From contig JAKQHX010000049.1 of NCBI GenBank assembly GCA_029557815.1, positions 1-41,711 of the forward strand: 41,711 nucleotides of DNA, read 5' to 3'. Of this stretch, positions 33,153 to 41,491 are shown in pieces. The notes under the pieces are model-generated. The model was given only the letters and a program-made list of their open reading frames with translations, had not been told where the DNA came from and ran no database searches. Positions within the stretch are counted from its first letter, which is position 1. Each line of letters starts with the position of its first letter. Origin of the DNA: a bacterium. GTDB taxonomy: Bacteria; Patescibacteriota; Saccharimonadia; Saccharimonadales; JAGQNK01. The position numbers were made by a program, and so were the translations under genes.

Positions 33153-34193
33153 CTACAGCACCTGTTTGAGCAACTCTTCTTCGTCCGGTTCCTTGATAAG
33201 CTTTTTGCTCTTTATCTCGTAGCGTAATCCTGTCAGCGGTGACTCCATATAGTCGTCATTGAGAAGGTTTACGAACTTATTCAGATCCTTGTCATCCATC
33301 AGGATGATTGCTCCGTTATCGTCCAACATCAGCTCAATACCAATATCATCAGCATGTTCGAGTAACTTTTCCTGATTCGTGATAGTCGGGTCAAGTTTCT
33401 GCAGTTTGTTAACAAGCGCTTTTTTGCCTTTGACCATCGCTTCCAGGGATTCTTCCTGGTAGCTTAGCTTATACGTCTCGCCAATCATTTTCATCTTGGC
33501 GATAGCAATACCGTACTTTTTGGCATTGTATCCAAACAAGCTTTCGAGTTTGGCCGGATTAAATACATAGATGTCTTGGTCCAGCACGAGCAGCTGGTTG
33601 TCGGCCGGAATCTGTAGCGAACCATCAGCATCAAATGGCACGAATCTTCCGTCCTTCATGAGCCAGGCGGTACTGCCCTTCATGAGTGATGAGCCAGGCA
33701 GTGACTTGATAATATAGAACGGCTTCTTGAGCTCGGGATGGCTACAGCGCACAAGCACTCCCTTGATACGCTTGAAATCATGCTCCTCTTCAACGAAAGA
33801 CTCAATTTCGTGCTCCTGAGTCTTGAGCCAACTCAGCAGTACGCGGGCGCTGTCGACGTTCTTCAGCCGCGTACGCTGCAACACCTTACCCTCAGCCTCG
33901 CCCTCTTCAAACTCACGGACGATCAAACCTTCTTCCGCACCGGTCAAAACGTACTCCAGCAGATTATCAATGAGTAGTGGTTCCAAGGTTTTACGCAAAT
34001 CTTTGCTGACGTTCGTTTTGTACACCACGTAGTTCTTATTGAACAGAAATATCTCTATGCGCAATTCTTCTTTTATTGGCACGAGGTTATTCGCCCACAA
34101 AAACACATCGGATGTTTCATAGTTTTCTTCGGCGCGGATTTCTGCTTTTTCCGCATTTGTTCGTTCCGTAGTTTCTGGTTGTACGTCTTCCAA
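33153..34193 (-). CDS. DUF4868/KwaB-like protein
   Basis: The 346-residue soluble acidic protein starts at TTG (34191-34193), with GGAG 7 bases before it; no other start is near. The layout resembles DUF4868, the family of the Kiwa defence component KwaB: an N-terminal alpha/beta part, a central beta-rich part (KKPFYIIKSLPGSSLMKGSTAWLM), then QLLVLDQDIYVFNPAKLESLFGYNAKKYGIAIAKMKMIGE and a helical C-terminus. The assignment is from remembered family pattern, not a search. KwaB normally works with the membrane protein KwaA; no clear KwaA is adjacent. Confidence 0.55.
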   Translation of the reverse strand: MEDVQPETTERTNAEKAEIRAEENYETSDVFLWANNLVPIKEELRIEIFLFNKNYVVYKTNVSKDLRKTLEPLLIDNLLEYVLTGAEEGLIVREFEEGEAEGKVLQRTRLKNVDSARVLLSWLKTQEHEIESFVEEEHDFKRIKGVLVRCSHPELKKPFYIIKSLPGSSLMKGSTAWLMKDGRFVPFDADGSLQIPADNQLLVLDQDIYVFNPAKLESLFGYNAKKYGIAIAKMKMIGETYKLSYQEESLEAMVKGKKALVNKLQKLDPTITNQEKLLEHADDIGIELMLDDNGAIILMDDKDLNKFVNLLNDDYMESPLTGLRYEIKSKKLIKEPDEEELLKQVL

Positions 34194-34308
34194 TTTCGAG
34201 CTCCAAATTACAGCCCCTTATTATCATGAGGCGATTATGTAGATAATCAATGTGCCCTATTCTACCGGAAAACCCTACCAAACAATGCTGTAAAATTAGC
34301 CTTGTTGC

Positions 34309-34851
34309 TTATGTGACGTTTTTTTTGGCACGCTTCATGTATTCGGAATATGTCATAAAAGATTTGGTGTCTTTTACTTTGTCGACGAACAAGGTTCCGT
34401 TCAGATGATCGACTTCATGCTGTATGACGTGTGCAGGAAAGCCTTTGAATTCCCGGTGATGCTGGACGCCTTTTTCGTCAAAATATGTTACTTTCACCCT
34501 TTTGTACCTCGGTACCTGTGCGAACAAACCTGCTTTTCCCGGCCCGCAGCTAATGCAACCTTCCCACATCGGGTATTTCCGAGCGGATGTTTCCGTGATT
34601 TTGGGATTTATCAGTACGGCTTCGAATCGTTCCACTTTTTTACGATGTGGCAATGGCCTGATCGAGATTACAGCAAGCGCTATTGACTCGCCCACTTGTG
34701 GAGCCGCCAAACCCACGCCCAGCTCCTTTGCGGCTAACGTATGGTGCATGTCCGTTATGAGCTGCTGCAGCTTTGGCTGCAAAATTTCGTTTGGCAAAAT
34801 CTGCGCAGCCACTTTCCGCAGTATAGGATTACCGAATTCTGTGATTTGCAT
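34309..34851 (-). CDS. def: peptide deformylase
   Basis: The 180-residue metalloenzyme removes the N-formyl group from nascent proteins. All three motifs are intact: GVGLAAPQVG, EGCISCG (Cys metal ligand) and QHEVDHLNGTLF (HEXXH). The product starts with the usual ITEFGNPILRKVA. It is separated from the KwaB-like gene by 115 bases and follows the upstream membrane-protein gene by 25. Confidence 0.96.
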   Translation of the reverse strand: MQITEFGNPILRKVAAQILPNEILQPKLQQLITDMHHTLAAKELGVGLAAPQVGESIALAVISIRPLPHRKKVERFEAVLINPKITETSARKYPMWEGCISCGPGKAGLFAQVPRYKRVKVTYFDEKGVQHHREFKGFPAHVIQHEVDHLNGTLFVDKVKDTKSFMTYSEYMKRAKKNVT

Positions 34852-34876
34852 AGTTTGTAATTAATCCATAGATTCC

Positions 34877-35488
34877 TTATTCATGTACTGTTTCATGAAT
34901 ACCGTGCCTATACAAGCTAATTCCTAGCTGCTGACGACGGTACACGACAACTGCGGCAATTGCAGCGTTTATTACCAAAAAGTACACAGGATACAATAAG
35001 CTCTCTACCGAGTACGCAGTCAGTGAAGCGATGGTCATCAGCGGTCCAACAATAGCATACACAAACGTCTGCCACGTTTCCTCGTCCGGATCAATCCATG
35101 CATGCCGAAGCGTGGGCAATGCTCCTATCAGATCAATCAGGACCACCACAATAATCGCGGCAGCCGGCGAGTCAAGTGCCAGCCACAAAACTATGCCAGC
35201 GAGTGCCCCTGCCTGACACACAGCATCAAATCTCGTAAATTTCGCCACGCCGTATCTTAGCCCTAACAACACAACGGACATCACCCATATCATGACCGCA
35301 AAGGTTTGGATGGCCGTTTGCCACTCGCCTGCGACATACGCCGCGGCAGTCCCTACTCCAGTCAGTAGTGTCCAGTTGACCCATGAAACGATATTCGGCT
35401 TGGTCTTCCTCAAAATGATATCAACGAGATACGGCATCGCCGCCAACAACGTGGCTACAGCTCCCACTATCGCCAAAACGTCTTTCAT
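34877..35488 (-). CDS. multi-pass membrane protein, PQ-loop-like
   Basis: The 203-residue protein has about seven hydrophobic segments and few long loops. Its first repeat has MPYLVDIILRKTKPNIVSWVNWTLL, and a second similar unit occurs at ~120-150 (LIDLIGALPTLRHAW...ETWQTFVYAI). This 'P-x2-n-sWvnW' pattern recalls the PQ-loop/SWEET superfamily, so a small-molecule transporter is possible. TGATATGAT (extended -10) ends 9 bases before the ATG. It precedes def and may share its transcript. Confidence 0.75.
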   Translation of the reverse strand: MKDVLAIVGAVATLLAAMPYLVDIILRKTKPNIVSWVNWTLLTGVGTAAAYVAGEWQTAIQTFAVMIWVMSVVLLGLRYGVAKFTRFDAVCQAGALAGIVLWLALDSPAAAIIVVVLIDLIGALPTLRHAWIDPDEETWQTFVYAIVGPLMTIASLTAYSVESLLYPVYFLVINAAIAAVVVYRRQQLGISLYRHGIHETVHE

Positions 35489-35531
35489 GGTGCACTTATC
35501 ATATCAGATACGGCTCTTGTATAATAAAGGC
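35489..35531. promoter_or_regulatory. compact divergent promoter region
   Basis: Only 43 bases separate the two ATGs. Minus strand: extended -10 TGATATGAT, 9 bases from the ATG at 35488. Plus strand: a perfect TATAAT at 35520-35525, exactly 6 bases from the ATG at 35532, with TTATCA (35496-35501) 18 bases further up. Both mRNAs would have almost no leader. Confidence 0.6.
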
Positions 35532-35822
35532 ATGGCCAAGCATCAAGAGTATTGGTTCAAACGCCGTCGTTATGGCTGGGGATGGACACCTGCCACTTGG
35601 CAGGGTTGGTTATCTATCCTAGCATTCCTTTCCGTAGTAGTAGGTGCTGGATTGCAGCTGCCGCCAAAGCCCCAACAACCACGCGGCGGTGAGCTGGCCG
35701 GCCTTTTCGTTATACTCATCGGCAGTACTGTCATATTGACACTTATCAGTTATGCAAAAGGCCCCTCCCCACGCTGGCGCTGGGGCAAAAAGCCGTCTGA
35801 CGACCCAAGTGAAGACATTTAG
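35532..35822 (+). CDS. small two-helix membrane protein (96 aa)
   Basis: The start at 35532 is preferred over an upstream in-frame ATG (35292) that would run across the divergent promoter and the opposite gene. The protein begins with a striking aromatic/basic stretch (EYWFKRRRYGWGWTPATWQGW), then has two membrane helices (~24-43 and ~54-75) and a basic C-terminal tail (SPRWRWGKKPSDD). The Trp-rich start is the sort seen in a small uncharacterised membrane family of CPR and other bacteria; function unknown. Confidence 0.8.
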   Translation: MAKHQEYWFKRRRYGWGWTPATWQGWLSILAFLSVVVGAGLQLPPKPQQPRGGELAGLFVILIGSTVILTLISYAKGPSPRWRWGKKPSDDPSEDI

Positions 35823-35874
35823 TTTTCATTCATAAATATTTTACTTATATTATCATTTGTGTTAAAATATATGG

Positions 35875-36759
35875 ATGAATGTATCTGTGTCTAGTGGCAT
35901 AGAGGTATTGCCAGATGCCACGATGGCTATGCTGCTTGGTGAACTAAACACCGAGTCACGGTGTGTATTGGCTACCGCCACGCCAAATGAACTCGTGCCT
36001 GTTCAGTATGTCAGAGAAGACCTCATGGCCCGAAATGCGCTTGGACTCGTTTCACGCGAGCGTTTCAACCTCAATAGTATTGTGAATTCCTTTTCTCCAG
36101 CAATCATATCCAAGTCAAAGGACCCTCTGGATGGATCGGTATGGATACAGAGAGGTATCACCCAGCCCGCTGATTCGGACCTATCCCAAGACCCTTCCGG
36201 AGCAGCCCAGGAAACTACTAACCCTGTAGGGGATTTTATTGCAGGCATGTCAGGTTCCCTGCTCGCCTTTTCTGCGAAGTATGGCATACCCCTAAGGAGC
36301 CTCGTCGGTGAAAAACATGCTCCCAAAAAGCACGGTATCTCTGCGACAGAAATAAGACTTGGCGTAGTTGCGACAGTCGTGAGGCTCGCCCAAACCGGAC
36401 AGCCGTTTACGGGCAATCAAATCAGGGAGTATACCGAGGATCTTGACCTTATGGAACGACCAGTCAGGTCACACCTCAGTGACCTTGTGAAATATGGATA
36501 TCTGCAATGCGACGATTCGAAGCGACCGAAAGTTTACCATACCGTCGAGCTTCCTGATAGGACCGACACACAGGAATTAATGACTGACTTTTTGCGCATT
36601 GTCGGAGAATTTGCCATAGGCTCAATCCGTGCTCAAGAAGATGGCATCCAACGGGGTCAACAGATACTTGACGATTCGGTACTACTCCCTCGTCTCATAC
36701 AAAAGTCATACGATGCATCAGGCCATACCGGCAAGAGCTTTACCCGACGGGTAGTATAA
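35875..36759 (+). CDS. hypothetical protein with winged-helix-like region (294 aa)
   Basis: It is soluble. The central part (~155-225) reads like a winged helix (ATEIRLGVVATVVRLAQTGQPFTGNQIREY...VRSHLSDLVKYGYLQCDD...KVYHTVEL), and the C-terminal ~60 residues are helical. The N-terminal half has no recognised domain. A DNA-binding regulator is the likeliest role. TTTACT (35840-35845), 17 bases, TAAAAT (35863-35868) precedes the ATG with an exact 6-base gap, so the mRNA is predicted leaderless. An out-of-frame ATG four bases upstream stops after seven codons. Confidence 0.8.
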   Translation: MNVSVSSGIEVLPDATMAMLLGELNTESRCVLATATPNELVPVQYVREDLMARNALGLVSRERFNLNSIVNSFSPAIISKSKDPLDGSVWIQRGITQPADSDLSQDPSGAAQETTNPVGDFIAGMSGSLLAFSAKYGIPLRSLVGEKHAPKKHGISATEIRLGVVATVVRLAQTGQPFTGNQIREYTEDLDLMERPVRSHLSDLVKYGYLQCDDSKRPKVYHTVELPDRTDTQELMTDFLRIVGEFAIGSIRAQEDGIQRGQQILDDSVLLPRLIQKSYDASGHTGKSFTRRVV

Positions 36760-36796
36760 ATCCTGCCGCCAGGTCAAATACACATACGTCTTCAGA

Positions 36797-36982
36797 TTAC
36801 TTCAGGATGCGCTGAATACCCGACCAGCCGAGGCTACGCCAATAGTTATTTTCTTCAGAATCATTGTTGTGTAAGTATTTTTCAACACTGGCACCAATGA
36901 ATTCCATTGCGTAGGCTGCCCGTACATATGCCGGCAATGCTTGCAGTTCCCCGGTTGTAAGCACACCGCCTTGTTCTACCAT
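36797..36982 (-). CDS. small hypothetical protein (61 aa)
   Basis: It starts 4 bases after the stop of the 310-residue membrane-protein gene, and the stop codon itself contributes to a TAAGG Shine-Dalgarno site, so the two are translationally coupled. The peptide is helical and aromatic (LQALPAYVRAAYAMEFIGASVEKYLH) without a membrane segment. No family is recognised. The tight coupling is the main evidence that it is real. Confidence 0.6.
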   Translation of the reverse strand: MVEQGGVLTTGELQALPAYVRAAYAMEFIGASVEKYLHNNDSEENNYWRSLGWSGIQRILK

Positions 36983-36986
36983 AGCC

Positions 36987-37919
36987 TTAGGTCGGATTCA
37001 CGAAGCTCAAAACTATTCTCAAAATGACATATATCAGTACCAACGCGGCTGATAGTCGTTTCAGGAATTGGCTTTTGTTCAACGCCATGCCCTGAATGGC
37101 TACCGTCTGGCGCCCGACGTGCATCGGCAACCTTTCGTCACGGTAGGTCTGAATGTTTTGCATCAACTGGTTCTTAATCGCAGTGAGCTTCTGGGACATG
37201 AGCAGCAAGTCACTTTCGTTTGTGTATATAGGCCCATAGAGGCAGACCATGTCACCTACTATCTCTATGTCATATTCGGCAGCATCAATCAGTGCATGCA
37301 TGACATCGGGACTTATAAAACTCATGCTATCTATCGTGTAATCGTCTGGAAAATACGTCGCGAAGTACTCATCAAAATTACCTTCCAAACTATGCAATTG
37401 GTTGCGCTTGAAGGTAAATCGAAACTGTCTTCCCCTGGCCTTTTTTGAGTCGAAAAATACATTCGGTAATTTGCGGGGTAGCTTCGCAAACATGACACCG
37501 TAATATACGGTTCCGGCACGATACTCCCCGTGCTTTGTCTTTCGATAGTAATTATACGAAAAGTCACAGTACTGCCACTGATTGGCGTCAATGTAGTTCC
37601 AGAAACGCTCATCACGGCTGCCCTCCACGTGCATTGGAGCAATACTATGGACATCCGAGATGTTCGACCATATCGGCACATACATGTAGCTGTTCTGCAA
37701 AGCAAATGCCTCTCTCGTATCAGCTAGCCGATTGACTTTTTTATTGATTACCCACGTTTCCCGAGAGCGTACAGCAAAGAAAACCAAGAAAGCCACGAGC
37801 GCAACGTAACCTGCATGTTCTTCGTAACCACTAAGCGTAACAATGACAAGCACAAGCACTATCACCCATATGCCGATAATCGCATGCCGGGCATACATGC
37901 GGTTCATATAAATTTTCAT
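36987..37919 (-). CDS. membrane protein, DUF3137-like (310 aa)
   Basis: Two hydrophobic segments near the N-terminus (~11-30 and ~37-53) and one at the C-terminus (~287-306) flank a large cytosolic beta-rich domain containing FWNYIDANQWQYCDFSYNYYRKTKHGEYRAGTVYYGVMFAKLPRKLPNVFFD. This arrangement resembles DUF3137 proteins; the assignment is by pattern only. TACAAT ends 9 bases before the ATG and there is no Shine-Dalgarno sequence. The 61-aa gene is coupled downstream. Confidence 0.72.
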   Translation of the reverse strand: MKIYMNRMYARHAIIGIWVIVLVLVIVTLSGYEEHAGYVALVAFLVFFAVRSRETWVINKKVNRLADTREAFALQNSYMYVPIWSNISDVHSIAPMHVEGSRDERFWNYIDANQWQYCDFSYNYYRKTKHGEYRAGTVYYGVMFAKLPRKLPNVFFDSKKARGRQFRFTFKRNQLHSLEGNFDEYFATYFPDDYTIDSMSFISPDVMHALIDAAEYDIEIVGDMVCLYGPIYTNESDLLLMSQKLTAIKNQLMQNIQTYRDERLPMHVGRQTVAIQGMALNKSQFLKRLSAALVLIYVILRIVLSFVNPT

Positions 37920-38003
37920 CCTAGCTCAATTGTAGCAGGTCAAAGTCCCGCACGCTCAAGTATGTGGCGCACTGATAGAGAGCTATCATGCTAGACTAAA
38001 AAT

Positions 38004-38453
38004 ATGAGCAGACGAATCGCCGTGCGGGGTGTGGTCGTGGACGAACGTGGCCGGTTACTTTGCGTACGGCTCAAAGCCTACGGCGGGAGATCCGAGCGTA
38101 CATTCTGGTGTCTGCCCGGTGGTGGTATCGATAGTAACGAGACACTGTTTGATGCAATAAAACGCGAAATGATTGAAGAGACCGCTATCACCCCGGTGAT
38201 TGGTGAGCTCCTCTATGTACATCAGTTTGCCTTCGAAGGCAAAGAACAATTCGAATTTTTCTTTCATATCACCAATACTGATGACTACAAAAATATCGAT
38301 CTGTCTGCTGCTACGCATGCAGAGGAGGAAATTGCTGAACTCGCATTCGCCGACCCAAAGGCTATCTATATCCTGCCCGAATTCCTCGCCACAGAAAATC
38401 TCACACAACACATCTGCGACAAAGTCCCCGCCAAACTATTTAGCTACCTGTAG
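38004..38453 (+). CDS. Nudix hydrolase
   Basis: The 149-residue protein has the Nudix box GGGIDSNETLFDAIKREMIEETAI (G-x5-E-x7-REM-x-EE, with the last conserved Gly replaced by Ala), which binds Mg2+ and hydrolyses nucleoside-diphosphate derivatives. The start SRRIAVRGVVVDERGRLLCVRL is typical for the MutT-like subgroup. The substrate is unknown. TAGACT (37992-37997) ends 6 bases before the ATG with no Shine-Dalgarno sequence, so the mRNA is predicted leaderless. Confidence 0.92.
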   Translation: MSRRIAVRGVVVDERGRLLCVRLKAYGGRSERTFWCLPGGGIDSNETLFDAIKREMIEETAITPVIGELLYVHQFAFEGKEQFEFFFHITNTDDYKNIDLSAATHAEEEIAELAFADPKAIYILPEFLATENLTQHICDKVPAKLFSYL

Positions 38454-38585
38454 AGAGGCCATCCATACAAACGAACTTCCCGGAATCTGCTCACGTCTGG
38501 GCTTGCTTTATTTAGATTTATATACATAATGAATTATGGAAGTAGGTTCAGCGGGATTCTTATGGATCCGTCCATTGCGGTTACT

Positions 38586-38617
38586 TCACAAACAACATTA
38601 ATGAACGTTGTTTGTGA
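38586..38617. repeat. 11-bp inverted repeat upstream of the HD hydrolase gene
   Basis: TCACAAACAAC and GTTGTTTGTGA pair perfectly around a 10-base loop. The half-site TCACAAACA occurs a third time at about 38636-38644, nearer the Shine-Dalgarno sequence. It may be an operator or mRNA hairpin for the HD gene, or part of the 3' end of the Nudix transcript. Confidence 0.55.
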
Positions 38618-38659
38618 GGAGCCGTGTTTTTGTTTCTCACAAACAGAAAGGACGGACAT

Positions 38660-39115
38660 ATGGCAACACTCGAACGAGCCATAGACATAGCAACACAAAT
38701 ACACGAGGGCCAAACCCGGTTTGATGGCAGCCCGTATATCAGTCACCCGCTCAGGGTTATGGGGACAGTCGCCGCCCAAGGCCACTCTGTTGAAACACAA
38801 ATCGTCGCGGTCATGCACGATGCGGTGGAGGATAGTGACGGAGAACTTACATTCGACGACCTTCGTCGTGATGGCTTCGGTGATGAAGTAATATTCCCCT
38901 TACAGCTGCTCACAAAAGAAAAAGGTGCAGACTACGATTTCTACATCCAACGCCTAGCTGTCAACCCACGATCACGCGCAGTCAAAAAAGCTGACCTCTT
39001 CGATAATATGGACCTAACAGGGCTTGATAATCCTTCGCTCAAACGCATCGAAACCATAGAAAAATACGGTCGTTCCCTGCTCTACATAGCCCGCTTTCCC
39101 CAACCCCGTATATGA
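38660..39115 (+). CDS. HD-domain hydrolase, MESH1/SpoT-like small alarmone hydrolase
   Basis: The 151-residue protein has the RSH-type HD hydrolase layout: AIDIATQIHEGQTRFDGSPYISHPLRV, the HDAVEDSD motif (HD-x2-ED) and AVKKADLFDNMDLTG. No synthetase, TGS or ACT domain is present, so if it acts on (p)ppGpp it only degrades it. The ATG at 38660 is chosen because GAAAGGACGG lies just upstream; an ATG 12 codons earlier would add residues lying over the third TCACAAACA half-site. It ends 6 bases from the convergent DUF1761 gene. Confidence 0.85.
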   Translation: MATLERAIDIATQIHEGQTRFDGSPYISHPLRVMGTVAAQGHSVETQIVAVMHDAVEDSDGELTFDDLRRDGFGDEVIFPLQLLTKEKGADYDFYIQRLAVNPRSRAVKKADLFDNMDLTGLDNPSLKRIETIEKYGRSLLYIARFPQPRI

Positions 39116-39121
39116 TGTCAG

Positions 39122-39547
39122 CTAGACGCCGAGGAGACCTATGACGAGTGCCATCAACATGATGGTGGCAAACTCGTTACCAATATTTAGAAATGTCAGC
39201 TGCCTTGGGCGACCTTCGAACATATCATGTGTCGCGAACCGCACCGCGGTAAGGCCAAGCCATAGCCAAAACCCTGTGGTCAGCGCATCTTGCAAGAAGC
39301 TATTGCCAAAGAAACTATTTGACAGAAATGTCACATGCGCCAAAACATACGCCGTAATGAGCGAGATGATGAAGGTCGAGCCAAGCAGTACTGTCATCTC
39401 GTTCGACTTCATCTCACGCTTCATGTCTACCTTGGCAAGCTTCGCCCACGTCTTTCCAAAAATGCCCATGGAATACCAGACACTTCCGATAATCATAGAC
39501 GACACAGCCGCCAGTAATACTGCCAGATAATTTACTTCGACATTCAT
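39122..39547 (-). CDS. DUF1761 family membrane protein
   Basis: The 141-residue protein has four hydrophobic segments (~8-28, ~52-75, ~85-103, ~121-140) and the family opening VNYLAVLLAAVSSMIIGSVWYSMGIFGKTWAKL. The function of DUF1761 is not known. A GCGAGGG-like sequence precedes the ATG, so it probably has a normal leader. Confidence 0.85.
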   Translation of the reverse strand: MNVEVNYLAVLLAAVSSMIIGSVWYSMGIFGKTWAKLAKVDMKREMKSNEMTVLLGSTFIISLITAYVLAHVTFLSNSFFGNSFLQDALTTGFWLWLGLTAVRFATHDMFEGRPRQLTFLNIGNEFATIMLMALVIGLLGV

Positions 39548-39608
39548 GACTTTTTGCCCTCGCTTATATACCTCTGATTATGCACCGTGCCAGACAAAAT
39601 ATAAATAG

Positions 39609-40736
39609 TTACTTTGAGTCCACTCGTAGGTTGACGCTCCCAAACCGATGCATAGGCCACATATCATCAAATACGCCAAAAGCCGAGGCTGTCGTTTCGA
39701 CATCAGCCGCCCTGAACCCACCATTAGAGCGCTGCAAACAGCTGCGGGTAAAGACATCCGGGCTCTTTATGAGTGCCATGTCGCGAAGTTCCGCCGGCGA
39801 TACATTCAAGAGGAGATGCTTCGCTAAACGAAACTGCGCCGCAACCTGCAGAATTCTTTGTTGCCGCTGGTCTGCTTCCGCGAGAGCCTCGGCCAATGTG
39901 GGCTCATACCTGACAAGCTCTTCTGTTTGGGAAAGTCTCTGCTGACGAGCCCGCTCCTCGTCGTCACTCATCGCTTCGTGATACTGCCGGGATAGATCCT
40001 GGAACTTAGAAAGTGAACCAAAATGCGCATATATTGCCTGGCGCGAAGGGCCAACACCTGCGGCCGACAGCCGGTTAAGCCTCCGAGCCGTTATAGCTTT
40101 GTCAGGATTCTGTCGATAAAACGCATCTGCCCAATCGAAGTAATCTTCTTCCGCCCAGCCGTTACAACTTGGATAGCCAATGAGCTCGTGAAAAACAGCC
40201 AGCCTACCGAATCTTCCCTGTATCTCATTCACTGTTGGAAAATCGCCAAGCCGCCTGAATTCACCCCTGCCCGCGGCCGCAATATCAAATCGAGTTGGGC
40301 GGCCTCCCACGATACTCGCCAAGTGTTGGCCAGCCTCTACGTAGTCAGCCTTAAGCCAATCTTGAAAACGAAATTTCGGGCGAAAGCCAAAATGTGCTTG
40401 CACTTTTGAAAGCGTTGTACGCTCATATATGGTTTTCTGGTTTGGTACAAGACCAAGTATCGATGCTCTGTCGATGCTTGTCCGTAAGGGTGGAGGGTCT
40501 GTTGCCGGATCCAGCTCCAACACATCCACAAGCGGCCGGAAAAGCTCGGCAAACTCAGTATCATCTAGCTCACCGTATCTGACGCTCGACCCACGATTAT
40601 AAGTCATCAATTCTACCGTTTCATCCAAAATAACCCGGGCAAGTATGTGCCGGGTAGAAGTATCTATCTCTGGAACCTGGCCGGGCAAAGATTCAAAACC
40701 AGGCAGTTCCTGTCGAACGTCAAAACACACAGGCAT
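39609..40736 (-). CDS. hypothetical protein with HTH-like repeats (375 aa)
   Basis: The middle of the protein contains at least three spaced units of similar type: ILGLVPNQKTIYERTTLSKVQAHFG, RLGDFPTVNEIQGRFGRLAVFHELIG and AAGVGPSRQAIYAHFGSLSKFQDL. The pattern (L/G-x-P-t-x-x-i-x-x-x-F-G-s-x-x-x-F) resembles homing-endonuclease-associated or other small HTH repeats, suggesting DNA binding. No nuclease motif is visible. The C-terminal ~70 residues (AAQFRLAKHLLLNVSPAEL...) form another unit. A TTGTAA/TATAAT promoter ends exactly 6 bases before the ATG. Confidence 0.75.
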   Translation of the reverse strand: MPVCFDVRQELPGFESLPGQVPEIDTSTRHILARVILDETVELMTYNRGSSVRYGELDDTEFAELFRPLVDVLELDPATDPPPLRTSIDRASILGLVPNQKTIYERTTLSKVQAHFGFRPKFRFQDWLKADYVEAGQHLASIVGGRPTRFDIAAAGRGEFRRLGDFPTVNEIQGRFGRLAVFHELIGYPSCNGWAEEDYFDWADAFYRQNPDKAITARRLNRLSAAGVGPSRQAIYAHFGSLSKFQDLSRQYHEAMSDDEERARQQRLSQTEELVRYEPTLAEALAEADQRQQRILQVAAQFRLAKHLLLNVSPAELRDMALIKSPDVFTRSCLQRSNGGFRAADVETTASAFGVFDDMWPMHRFGSVNLRVDSK

Positions 40737-40742
40737 AGATAT

Positions 40743-40771
40743 ATTATAATATATTTGAATGTTTTTTACAA
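40743..40771 (-). promoter_or_regulatory. sigma-70 promoter of a leaderless gene
   Basis: TTGTAA (40766-40771), exactly 17 bases, perfect TATAAT (40743-40748), then 6 bases to the ATG at 40736. The expected transcription start is the A of the start codon. Confidence 0.75.
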
Positions 40772-40783
40772 TTTTTAGGTTCG

Positions 40784-41491
40784 TTATGGTTCGGCTATGA
40801 CTGCTTGACCCAAACTGCTCACATACTGTACGGCAACTGCGCCTGCACCAGCGATGCGTTCAGTAACTATACCCTCTCCTCCACGTGATACGATTATTGC
40901 TTTGCAACCCAAGTTAGCTGCCAATTCCGCGTCTACATGCTGGTCGCCTATAACAACCAGTTCTTCTGCGGAGACATCCCAATCGTCGAGCAGTGTCCCC
41001 AGAACGCTTCTGTCCGGCTTCTTAACCGCAACTTCATCACCACAAATAATATGCTCGATATGATCAACCAGCGTAGAGCGCTCCACTATACTACGCGGGC
41101 TGGCATTGCCCCGCCCTGCATGACCTCTGTTGGTTACAACTACTTGGCGAATGCCGGCAATCGAGAGTCGGCGTGACAGATCCAATGCATCTTCAAACAA
41201 GTGCCCCTCGACCTCCAGGTAGTGCCCGTCTTGCCCAGCCAAAAAATCTTGTTCGAACTTGGTCCGGTCTTCTTCGCTTAGCTTATCCCCAAACAGCGAC
41301 GCAATGGTATCACCAAGCGAACCATGGTAGTTTGCCAGCATTTCCTCTTCACGTGGAGTATCAATACTGAAGCGCGGTGTTATTTCGGCTATCAAGGCTT
41401 GGAATATACCAAAACTATTCAGTAAGGTTCCATCCAAATCCCAGATGGCAACTTTCGTTTCTGGCGGTATGGTGGCTACTTCTTGGCTCAT
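40784..41491 (-). CDS. HAD-family hydrolase (phosphoglycolate-phosphatase-like)
   Basis: The 235-residue protein has motif I DLDGTLL, motif II VVTNRG, the Lys of motif III in VKKPDRS and motif IV GDQHVDAELA, with a helical cap after motif I. It should be a small-molecule phosphatase; the substrate cannot be given. TACAAT (41498-41503) ends 6 bases before the ATG, again predicting a leaderless mRNA. Confidence 0.92.
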   Translation of the reverse strand: MSQEVATIPPETKVAIWDLDGTLLNSFGIFQALIAEITPRFSIDTPREEEMLANYHGSLGDTIASLFGDKLSEEDRTKFEQDFLAGQDGHYLEVEGHLFEDALDLSRRLSIAGIRQVVVTNRGHAGRGNASPRSIVERSTLVDHIEHIICGDEVAVKKPDRSVLGTLLDDWDVSAEELVVIGDQHVDAELAANLGCKAIIVSRGGEGIVTERIAGAGAVAVQYVSSLGQAVIAEP

